Positions 41,709 to 48,034 of a stretch of 48,034 nt of DNA are shown one piece after another. The notes under the pieces were generated by a model. The model had not been told where the DNA came from. It saw only the letters and a program-made list of their open reading frames with translations, and ran no database searches. Numbering within the stretch: the first letter of the stretch is position 1; every line of letters begins with the position of its first letter. The position numbers and the translations under genes were made by a program. Source of the DNA: Candidatus Hydrogenedentes bacterium UBA2224 (GTDB taxonomy: Bacteria; Hydrogenedentota; Hydrogenedentia; Hydrogenedentales; SLHB01); assembly GCA_002348185.1 (NCBI GenBank), contig DDYW01000077.1, positions 41,395-89,428 on the forward strand, given 5' to 3'.

Positions 41709-44537
41709 ATGTCGGATAAACGAAAAGCGACGGAGGTCCACGGGAGCGCAACCGGCTCGAGAAAGCAGGATCTCACCCTGTGCCTGATCTTCATTCTGAT
41801 TGGGATGGGCGGGGTCTTGTTCTCGACGCGTTGGGATGATCCCGTTCTCCACAGAATTACCCTGTTGCTCTCCGTGGCCCTCCCCGTGTTTGGCGTAGGA
41901 AACTTCCTGGCCCGCCTCCACGTGACCGGGCTTCTGAAACTCCTGCTCATCGCGGGTGTGCTGATGTTGATCGTGGGCGGCATGACGACCGTCGCCGGAT
42001 TCCCCGGCACGTTCGACTCGGACGAAGTCCCCGTGTATATGCGGGTGTTTGCCCGCTGGGTCGGCGCGCTGGGACTGCTCGCCGGTCTGGTCGCCATCCT
42101 GTTCGCCGTCGTCCGGAGCGAAGAAGAGCTGACGGAGATCGGCGACCGGTTCCGCTACCTGACGGAGCACATGAGCGAGGGATTCACGCTCTCCGCTCCG
42201 GACGGCACCATCTTCCTGGCAAACCGGCGCTTTCTAGAAATGACCGGCCTCGGCAGCGATGAGGTGGTGGGCCGGAACGCCCAGGAGATGCTCCATGAAC
42301 TCGAGCAGGAGTCCCTGCTCGAGCACATCGGACAGAACAAGCAACGCCGCGTGTCGGAATTCGTGATCACTCACCGGGTGCGCGGCCAGGAGCGCCATTT
42401 CGCCGTAAGCGGCACACCCATCTTCAACCGGAGAGGACAGCATGCCGGTACCGTCGCCATCTTCCGCGACGTCACCGAACAGGTCGAGTTGTCGAAAAGC
42501 CTCGAGAAGTATGCCGCGGGCCTGCAACGTCTGGTGGAGGAACAAACGCGCCAGCTGCGCGACTCGGAAGAACGCCTGCGCGGCTTGCTCATCCACATGA
42601 ACGAGGGCTTTCTCACCCTCGACGGGGCGTTCCGGGTGCGCTTCGCCAACGAGCGCATCTGCGAGATGCTGGGACTGGGACCCGGCGAACTCGTCGGCCG
42701 GGATGTGTTCGAATTCGTTGATCCTGCGGGACGCGTCAAGCTGCTGAACCTGCTCGAAGTGGCCGAATCCAAACAACCCCGGCGCCTTCAGCAGGAGACC
42801 GCTCTGGTCTCGCCTTCCCGCGGTGGGCTCCCGGTGGTGCTTGGCGTCTCGCGCGTCGAGGACTCGCGCGAGGGCGGCGCGCGCTACTCCCTGGTTGTCA
42901 CCGACGTGAGCAAGCAGAAGGAGATGCAGCGCCAACTCGAGGTCCGGGCCATCCAACTGGAATCGGCCAACGAGGAATTGCGCATCCTGGACCGCACCAA
43001 AGACAGTTTTCTGACCAACGTCACCCACGAACTGCGTACGCCCCTGAGCACGATCCGCGGATACGTCGAGATGCTCGATTCCGAGTGCATCGGCACCCTC
43101 GAAAACGAGCAGAAAAACGCCCTCGAGGTCATTTCCAGAAACCTCGAACGCCTCGGGACCCTCATCGAGGAGATGATTGAATTCAGCCGGATGCAGATCC
43201 GCGGGTTCCGCCTGAAAATCTCCCTTTTTGACCTGGCAAAGCTCGCCGAAGAATGTGTGCGCTCCATACGCCCGACGGCCATGCAGCGCGGGCTGAACCT
43301 GGTGTTTTCGCCCCCGGGAGGGCTCCCGCTGGTGTGGGGCGATCGCGCCCGGCTGGCGCAGGTCCTCACAAACCTGCTGTCCAATGCGGTGAAATTCACC
43401 GAGGCCGGTGGAAAGGTCGAGGTCAACCTCAGCCGTGCGCCGGGCGGCACGGCCCTCCTGAGCGTGGCCGATACCGGCATTGGAATCGAGCCGGAGTTCC
43501 AGAAACGCGTGTTCGATAAGTTCTTCCAGGTCGACAACTCGCTGGAACGGCGCTATGAGGGCGCCGGCATCGGCCTGTCCATCGCCAGGAGCATCGCCGA
43601 GGCCCATGGCGGCGATATTGAGCTCTTCAGTGTTCCGGGCGAGGGCAGCCGATTCACCCTCGTCCTGCCGGAAGTCTTTTTCGACGACAGTTACACTCCC
43701 GGCGAAAACGCCCGCTTCGACGGCAAACGGATTGTCTGCGTCTCGGACGACGCCGGAATTCGGGAAAAACTGACCGTCCTTCTGAAGACGTGGGGAGCGC
43801 GCGTCGAAGCGATAACGGGCGGACACGAAGCCGTTCGCGCCTGCAGGGAAAACCCGCCGGATCTCATCCTATCGGATGAGAACACGTCCGACGTCGCGGG
43901 CACGGCCTTCATCACATTGTTGCACAATGCGTTTGGCGAGAAGACCGGGCCCGTGGTTCTGCTGAAGGGGAAGAACGCGCCCGAAGAAGAAGATTTCATC
44001 GATCTGAGCGGTACGGTTGAGACGCTGGAGAAGCCGTTCCAACCGCATGAGTTCTTCTGGAAAGTCCATCGGATGCTCAGCGATCCTCAGGCCGTCCTGG
44101 CGCTTTCAGAAACCCGGCCGACGGCCCCGCGCGATCTTGACGGAGAAATCGGCCACGCCGTGATCATCCCCGATGAAGACCTGCTGGAATGGATACACGT
44201 CGCCCTGGCCAACCGGAAGATCGCCGCCACGTATTTTGCTGATCCGGACGAGGCCCTGACCCAGCTCGAAATCCGGGGAGCCCGCTCGCTCCTGTTCGAT
44301 ATGGATGGATTGACCCCCGAACAATCCGCGCGCCTTGCACGCTGGGTGCAGGAAACCCATACGCCCCTCTGCGCGGTCACCGGCCTCCCCGAAAGCAGCC
44401 CGCCGGCGCATCAGGCTGACGCCGTCCTGACCAAGCCGTTCAGCATTCAGGACGTTCTGGATACACTGTCGGAGTTGGATGCGGCGCTTCCCGCCGCCAA
44501 TGGAGTCCCGGAGAATTCCAGGGACCGCGCGCCATGA
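41709..44537 (+). CDS. Hybrid membrane histidine kinase: 4 TM, 2 PAS, HisKA-HATPase, 2 receiver-like domains
   Basis: 942 residues. Four transmembrane helices lie in about 17-140. Two PAS domains follow, near 147-270 (TEHMSEGFTLSAPDGTIFLAN) and 290-410 (HMNEGFLTLDGAFRVRFAN), joined by a coiled stretch. Phospho-acceptor His440 is in THELRTPL. ATP-binding boxes are NLLSNAVKFT, DTGIGI and GAGIGLSIAR. Two receiver-like domains end the protein: the first has an acidic pair (SDDAG), Asp in LILSDEN and EKPF; the second has PDED, Asp in LLFDMDG, a Thr in AVTG and TKPF. The first lacks the usual Thr/Ser before KP. It lies 14 bp after rnhA. No partner regulator gene is adjacent. Confidence 0.93.
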   Translation: MSDKRKATEVHGSATGSRKQDLTLCLIFILIGMGGVLFSTRWDDPVLHRITLLLSVALPVFGVGNFLARLHVTGLLKLLLIAGVLMLIVGGMTTVAGFPGTFDSDEVPVYMRVFARWVGALGLLAGLVAILFAVVRSEEELTEIGDRFRYLTEHMSEGFTLSAPDGTIFLANRRFLEMTGLGSDEVVGRNAQEMLHELEQESLLEHIGQNKQRRVSEFVITHRVRGQERHFAVSGTPIFNRRGQHAGTVAIFRDVTEQVELSKSLEKYAAGLQRLVEEQTRQLRDSEERLRGLLIHMNEGFLTLDGAFRVRFANERICEMLGLGPGELVGRDVFEFVDPAGRVKLLNLLEVAESKQPRRLQQETALVSPSRGGLPVVLGVSRVEDSREGGARYSLVVTDVSKQKEMQRQLEVRAIQLESANEELRILDRTKDSFLTNVTHELRTPLSTIRGYVEMLDSECIGTLENEQKNALEVISRNLERLGTLIEEMIEFSRMQIRGFRLKISLFDLAKLAEECVRSIRPTAMQRGLNLVFSPPGGLPLVWGDRARLAQVLTNLLSNAVKFTEAGGKVEVNLSRAPGGTALLSVADTGIGIEPEFQKRVFDKFFQVDNSLERRYEGAGIGLSIARSIAEAHGGDIELFSVPGEGSRFTLVLPEVFFDDSYTPGENARFDGKRIVCVSDDAGIREKLTVLLKTWGARVEAITGGHEAVRACRENPPDLILSDENTSDVAGTAFITLLHNAFGEKTGPVVLLKGKNAPEEEDFIDLSGTVETLEKPFQPHEFFWKVHRMLSDPQAVLALSETRPTAPRDLDGEIGHAVIIPDEDLLEWIHVALANRKIAATYFADPDEALTQLEIRGARSLLFDMDGLTPEQSARLARWVQETHTPLCAVTGLPESSPPAHQADAVLTKPFSIQDVLDTLSELDAALPAANGVPENSRDRAP

Positions 44538-44550
44538 GCCTGTCGGCTCA
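44535..44550 (+). terminator. Small hairpin at the histidine-kinase stop codon
   Basis: TGAGCC-TGTC-GGCTCA, a perfect 6-bp stem that includes the TGA stop. Weak terminator candidate. Confidence 0.3.
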
Positions 44551-44572
44551 ACTATAGCCGATGAAAATGAAC

Positions 44573-44596
44573 ACGACCGGCGAAGGCGCCGGTCGT
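44573..44596 (+). terminator. Perfect hairpin before the carboxypeptidase gene
   Basis: ACGACCGGCG-AAGG-CGCCGGTCGT, a 10-bp stem with a 4-nt loop, followed 14 nt later by TTTTT. It can be the terminator of the histidine-kinase transcript or part of the carboxypeptidase leader. Confidence 0.5.
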
Positions 44597-44641
44597 ATAT
44601 CGGACGAATTTTTGCGGCAGCAAAGGAGGATATTCGGAATC

Positions 44642-45781
44642 ATGAAGGCGGGCCTGTTAATTGTCTTGTGTTTGTGCGCGCTGGCGCCGGTTGTCCACGC
44701 CGATCTGGACGAGCAACTTGCGGCGGAATGCGGCAGCGCAGTGTGCGTTCTCGCCGATTCCGGGCTCCCGGTCCGGGAGTACAATGCCGAGGAGATCAGG
44801 CCCCCTGCGAGCATGGTCAAGCTCATGCTGATGCTGATGGTCTGTGAGGGCATTCACGAGGAGAAATGGACTCTGGACACGCCCATCCCGGTGTCCCGCC
44901 ACGCGGAGAGCATGGGCGGCTCGCAGGTCTACCTGAAAGCAGGCGAGGAATGGAAGCTGGGCGACCTGCTGGGGGCCCTCTGCGTCGCTTCCGCGAACGA
45001 CGCCGCCATGGCCATCGCCGAAGGCCTGTGGGAAACCAAGGAGAACTATCTGGAGGCCATGAACACGCGCGCCCGGGCGCTCGGCATGACCCATTCCGTC
45101 TTCCACAGCGTGCACGGCCTGCCCCCGGACAAAGGCCAGGCCGAAGACAAAACCTGCGCGAACGATATGGCCATTCTCGCGCGAAAGTGCACTCAGGAGC
45201 CTCTCATCATGGAGTGGGTCGGCCTCAAGGAACTCACGTTTCGGGAGGGCGAGGCCGTCAAATACAACACGAACCGTCTCTTGTGGGACCTCGAAGGATG
45301 CGACGGTCTCAAGACCGGATTCACTCGCGCCGCCGGCTGGTGCGTATCGGTAACGGCGGAACGCGACGGCATCCGGCTGGTGGCCGTGGTGATGGGCTGC
45401 AAAACGGGCTCAGGCCGGTTCAATCTGGCCGCGGAAATCCTGGAGGAGGGGTTCCGTGAAACCGAACGCGTGCGGCTGTTGGCGAAAGGCGCTCCGGTCG
45501 ACCCCGAAGTGCCGGTCCAGAACTGCACCGTGCCGGGCACCCGCCTCACCGTCCCCGAAGAGATCTGGATCACGGTCCCCAAACGCGCGAAGGCCGACCT
45601 GAAGATGCTGACAGAAACCCCGGCCCTCTTGCGCCCGCCGGTCGAAGCCGGCGAGACGCTCGGCAGCCTCCGCATTGCCCTGGGCGAGACCGTGCTTGCC
45701 CAGGCGCCCCTGACGCTCGCGGAACCGCTCGAACCTGCATCGCTGCGGTGGAAACTCGTCCGCAGCGTCGTGAACCCTTAG
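44642..45781 (+). CDS. D-alanyl-D-alanine carboxypeptidase (S11, PBP5-like)
   Basis: 379 residues with a signal peptide (MKAGLLIVLCLCALAPVVHA). Trims the terminal D-Ala from peptidoglycan stem peptides in the periplasm. Active-site motifs are SMVK (Ser57-Lys60), SAN (117-119) and KTG (224-226). A C-terminal beta domain (about 285-365) matches the PBP5_C region, but the usual amphipathic membrane-anchoring helix is not evident at the end (SLRWKLVRSVVNP), so it may be soluble or only weakly anchored. AAAGGAGG lies 11 nt before ATG 44642. It ends 4 bp from the convergent rpe stop. Confidence 0.93.
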   Translation: MKAGLLIVLCLCALAPVVHADLDEQLAAECGSAVCVLADSGLPVREYNAEEIRPPASMVKLMLMLMVCEGIHEEKWTLDTPIPVSRHAESMGGSQVYLKAGEEWKLGDLLGALCVASANDAAMAIAEGLWETKENYLEAMNTRARALGMTHSVFHSVHGLPPDKGQAEDKTCANDMAILARKCTQEPLIMEWVGLKELTFREGEAVKYNTNRLLWDLEGCDGLKTGFTRAAGWCVSVTAERDGIRLVAVVMGCKTGSGRFNLAAEILEEGFRETERVRLLAKGAPVDPEVPVQNCTVPGTRLTVPEEIWITVPKRAKADLKMLTETPALLRPPVEAGETLGSLRIALGETVLAQAPLTLAEPLEPASLRWKLVRSVVNP

Positions 45782-45785
45782 CCGT

Positions 45786-46427
45786 TCACCCGCGCAGGCT
45801 TTCGATGGCTTCGAGGTAGCTGTCGCTCCCGAATACATACGAACCCGCTACGAGCACGTTGGCGCCGGCGGCGACGACCTGGGGCGCGGTATGCTGATCG
45901 ATGCCGCCATCGACCTCGAGGTCGCGCTCTTCCCCCAGCATGGCGCGAACAAGCTCGATTTTGCGCAGCATCCCGGAGATGAACTTCTGTCCCCCGAACC
46001 CCGGGTTGACCGTCATGATCAGAACCAGATCGACCGAATCCGCCAGAAATTCGATGTCGTCCGGTGGCGTGCCCGGATTGAGCACCACCCCGGCCTTACA
46101 GCCGAGATCGCGGATTCGGGTCAACAGACGATGCGGATGGCGCGACGCTTCAGCATGGAACGTGATGATGTCCGCCCCTGCGTTCGCAAAATCATCCACG
46201 AATTCCTCGGGATTGTCCAGCATGAGATGCACGTCCATGGGCACCGTCGAGTGACGCCGCAGGGCGCTCACCACGGGCGGGCCAATGGTGAGGTTCGGCG
46301 CAAAATGCCCGTCCATGATGTCGAGATGGATCCAGTCGGCCCCAGCTTCGATGACCGCCTGGATTTCCTCCCCAAGGCGGCTGAAATCGCTCGAGAGCAA
46401 TGAGGGTGCAATCTTAAGTTTGGGCAA
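45786..46427 (-). CDS. rpe: Ribulose-phosphate 3-epimerase
   Basis: Interconverts ribulose-5-P and xylulose-5-P in the pentose phosphate pathway. 213 residues, a TIM barrel. Features: KIAPSLLSSDF at the N-terminus, metal ligands in IHLDIMDGHF (H34, D36), DVHLM, VNPGFGGQKF and catalytic Asp in EVDGGI. The start is a TTG at 46427 with AGGAGG 7 nt upstream; a frame runs back to 46523 inside the PASTA gene but the conserved start is KLKIAPSLL. It overlaps the PASTA gene's end by 14 nt, so translation is probably coupled. Confidence 0.95.
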   Translation of the reverse strand: MPKLKIAPSLLSSDFSRLGEEIQAVIEAGADWIHLDIMDGHFAPNLTIGPPVVSALRRHSTVPMDVHLMLDNPEEFVDDFANAGADIITFHAEASRHPHRLLTRIRDLGCKAGVVLNPGTPPDDIEFLADSVDLVLIMTVNPGFGGQKFISGMLRKIELVRAMLGEERDLEVDGGIDQHTAPQVVAAGANVLVAGSYVFGSDSYLEAIESLRG

Positions 46428-47574
46428 CGCCTTCCTCCTGGCCTTTCGGGTCCAAATGGTTCGTGATGACCGGGGGGTTGTCCCCCTCGTAGTAGTAGGT
46501 GCAGGCCCGCTGGCCATCCACATACACTTCTACCGTCAGTTCTTCGTTAAACGACAACGGGAGCCGAAGCCTGGTGTTTGGTTCATACTTCGGCCGCTCG
46601 CCCGCGTTGTACTGTTCCTGGCTGGGCAGCACCGTCTGCCGCGTTCCTCTCCGGTCAATGACATCGATGCGCACCTCACGAGGAGTCCACTCGCCGGGCA
46701 CCGTGTAGACCACCTCGACTTTCCGCATGGAATTGGGCAACACCGTCTCCCCGGACGTCCGCACCTCATAGGTGACCGATTGGCCCTCCTGAAGGAGGGT
46801 CCCCGGCGCCGGAGTCTGGGCCAGAACCCGATTGGGTTCGGCGTTCGGGTTGTCGATCCGGTTGGCGAGCACCTGCACGCCCATCGGGGCAAGGAGCGCC
46901 ATGGCGTCTTCCACCGAAAGCCCCACGATGCTGGGCATGGTCAGGACGTTCTGGGTCGTTCCCTTGCTCAGCAGGAGATGCACTGGTTCGCCCGCGCGCA
47001 GCGGACGGCCCGCCGGCGGGTCCTGCGCGATCACCTGGTCGCGCGGAGCGCTGTGCCGGATCCAGGCCTTGTTCCCAAGACGCATCCCGGGGGTAAGGGC
47101 GCCTTCCACGTCTTTAAGGGCTTTGCCGACGTACTCGGGCGCCGACGCGATTTCCGCCCCCTGGCTGACCGTCGGGAACACCTCGCGTCCCGCGCGTACC
47201 ACCGCCCCGGGCTCCGGACGCTGGCTGATCACGTGATAGGGCGGCACCTGATCGCTGAACATCGGGGTCTGCTTGCCCATCTCCAGCCCCACCTTTCCGA
47301 GTTCAAAGGAGGCCTGGGTCACGGAAAGCTGTGTGATGTTGGGCACGGTCACGTATTCGCCTCCGGTAACCGCCGAGTTGAACACATACAGGCCCGCCCC
47401 GGCCATCACCAGCAAAAAAAAGGCCGTCGCCAGCGTCCACCGAAGCGACCATCCGAAAAAACGGAAAACAAAGAAGGCCAGGTTCAGGATCGCTTCCGCA
47501 ATCGTGTCAAGAAAAACCCGTCCAGCCCGTCCCGCGCGGGGCTCGTTCGATACGTTCCCGTGTCTATTCTCCAT
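46414..47574 (-). CDS. Membrane PASTA-domain protein without a kinase domain
   Basis: 386 residues. A cytoplasmic N-terminus of about 45 residues, one transmembrane helix (about 47-66, TLATAFFLLVMAGAGLYVF) and three PASTA repeats (about 74-141, 143-206, 211-275: VTVPNITQLSVTQASFELGK, QDPPAGRPLRAGEPVHLLLSKG, MPSIVGLSVEDAMALLAPMG). The last 110 residues are beta-rich and unassigned. PASTA repeats usually bind peptidoglycan fragments and sit on PknB/PrkC kinases or on PBPs; here neither is fused. It lies between rsmB and rpe, the place of prkC in many Firmicutes. The only in-frame start near the helix is ATG 47574, so it overlaps rsmB by 91 bp. Confidence 0.87.
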   Translation of the reverse strand: MENRHGNVSNEPRAGRAGRVFLDTIAEAILNLAFFVFRFFGWSLRWTLATAFFLLVMAGAGLYVFNSAVTGGEYVTVPNITQLSVTQASFELGKVGLEMGKQTPMFSDQVPPYHVISQRPEPGAVVRAGREVFPTVSQGAEIASAPEYVGKALKDVEGALTPGMRLGNKAWIRHSAPRDQVIAQDPPAGRPLRAGEPVHLLLSKGTTQNVLTMPSIVGLSVEDAMALLAPMGVQVLANRIDNPNAEPNRVLAQTPAPGTLLQEGQSVTYEVRTSGETVLPNSMRKVEVVYTVPGEWTPREVRIDVIDRRGTRQTVLPSQEQYNAGERPKYEPNTRLRLPLSFNEELTVEVYVDGQRACTYYYEGDNPPVITNHLDPKGQEEGVAQT

Positions 47575-48034
47575 ACATCCATCCAGGTTGGGCCGTCTTC
47601 ACGTTCGACGGGCGCCTCTTCCACCACGCCCGCGATGACCTCCCCGGTCTCTTCAGGCGTACACGTGCACACAGAATACACGATAACTCCGCCATTCTGG
47701 CAGAGTGCGATTGCGGACCTCAACAAGTGCCGTTGAAGCCGGCTCAGTTCCACAATGTCCTGCTCGAGCAGCCGGTACTTCAGGTCGGGATGCCGGCGCA
47801 GCGTGCCCAGGCCGGAGCATGGGGCGTCCACCAGCACGCGGTCGATCTTGCCGGCCAGGCGCTTGATCCGCTCGTCACGCTCGTGCGCGATGGCCGCCGG
47901 ATGGACATTGGACAGCTTGCTGCGGGCCAGCCGCGGCTTGAGCGCGTCCAGCCGGTGGGCCGAGGTATCGAAGGCATAGAGCCGGCCCGTGTTGCGCATG
48001 GCCGCTCCGATCGCCAGCGTCTTGCCGCCGGCGC
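47484..48034 (-). CDS. rsmB: 16S rRNA (cytosine-967-C5)-methyltransferase, 3' part
   Basis: Truncated by the window edge; the visible 182 or so C-terminal residues are the Rossmann-fold methyltransferase of the RsmB/NOL1 family. It starts within the SAM-binding motif (AGGKTLAIGA). Motif IV is VDAPCSGLGTLRRHPD, with the Cys that releases product. Motif VI is YSVCTCTPEE, with the catalytic Cys. It ends DGFFLTRLRKRS, the usual family end. The Fmu/RsmF alternative cannot be excluded without the N-terminal NusB-like domain, but the HPD and neighbouring rpe favour RsmB. Confidence 0.88.
   Translation of the reverse strand, partial: AGGKTLAIGAAMRNTGRLYAFDTSAHRLDALKPRLARSKLSNVHPAAIAHERDERIKRLAGKIDRVLVDAPCSGLGTLRRHPDLKYRLLEQDIVELSRLQRHLLRSAIALCQNGGVIVYSVCTCTPEETGEVIAGVVEEAPVEREDGPTWMDVWRIDTGTYRTSPARDGLDGFFLTRLRKRS

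Noticed and set aside
1..48034. CRISPR arrays, insertion sequences, rRNA genes and replication origins
   Set aside because: No regularly spaced repeats, transposase genes, terminal inverted repeats, rRNA-like sequence or DnaA-box clusters were seen on reading.

Overview
The window is high-GC, gene-dense bacterial chromosome with about 36 protein-coding genes and one tRNA. No insertion sequence, phage module, plasmid function or CRISPR array was seen. Several traits point to the Planctomycetes/PVC-like or Hydrogenedentes-like bacteria: two prepilins with a GFTLIELLVVIAIIGILAAILLPAL-type start and a C-terminal HVPGG(A/S)NVLYMDGHVEF motif, very large Ser/Thr kinases fused to WD40 repeats, a TPR-tailed TMTC-like membrane protein, a DUF4838 protein and a MetX-MetW fusion. 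This lineage guess is inferred from gene families; a ribosomal marker or whole-genome tree would be needed to settle it.

Layout. 0.1-5 kb: a prepilin transcribed away from a 1218-residue kinase-WD40 protein. 5-8 kb: a polytopic TPR protein with a GT2 glycosyltransferase, then tRNA-Arg(CCT). 8-13.2 kb: a zinc-ribbon/kinase/WD40 protein ending tail-to-tail with an NB-ARC-like/TPR protein whose P-loop is degenerate. 13.4-17.7 kb: a DUF4405 membrane protein, then a TetR-prepilin-TetR cluster and a VOC protein. Both TetR genes have strong sigma70-type promoters that place the start point on the ATG. 17.9-26.5 kb: proS, a secreted DUF4838 protein, sodA, a frameshifted Rieske gene, and the overlapping pair hemN-hemG. 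26.5-33.8 kb: thiC, a dus gene, araD, two alpha/beta hydrolases and a TrpB2-type trpB. 33.9-38.1 kb: a minus-strand sulfur assimilation group, cysK-metY-metXW, with an intrinsic terminator before metXW. 38.2-41.2 kb: a structured leader, a sugar-type ABC permease, its binding lipoprotein and an ankyrin lipoprotein, with no ATPase gene. 41.2-48 kb: rnhA, a hybrid histidine kinase, a D,D-carboxypeptidase, then rpe, a PASTA protein and rsmB on the minus strand.

How the genes fit together. Housekeeping anabolism is well represented: cysteine and methionine by direct sulfhydrylation, haem, thiamine pyrimidine, tRNA charging and modification. It sits among signalling genes (two eukaryote-like kinases, an NB-ARC/TPR protein, a hybrid histidine kinase, twin TetRs) and surface genes (pilins, glycosylation, lipoproteins). 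The most unusual items are the leaderless TetR twins around a pilin, the kinase/NB-ARC tail-to-tail pair, a kinase-less PASTA protein in the chromosomal place where Firmicutes keep PrkC, the MetX-MetW fusion, a Rieske gene broken by a 5-bp duplication, and a copy of an rnhA segment just upstream of rnhA.
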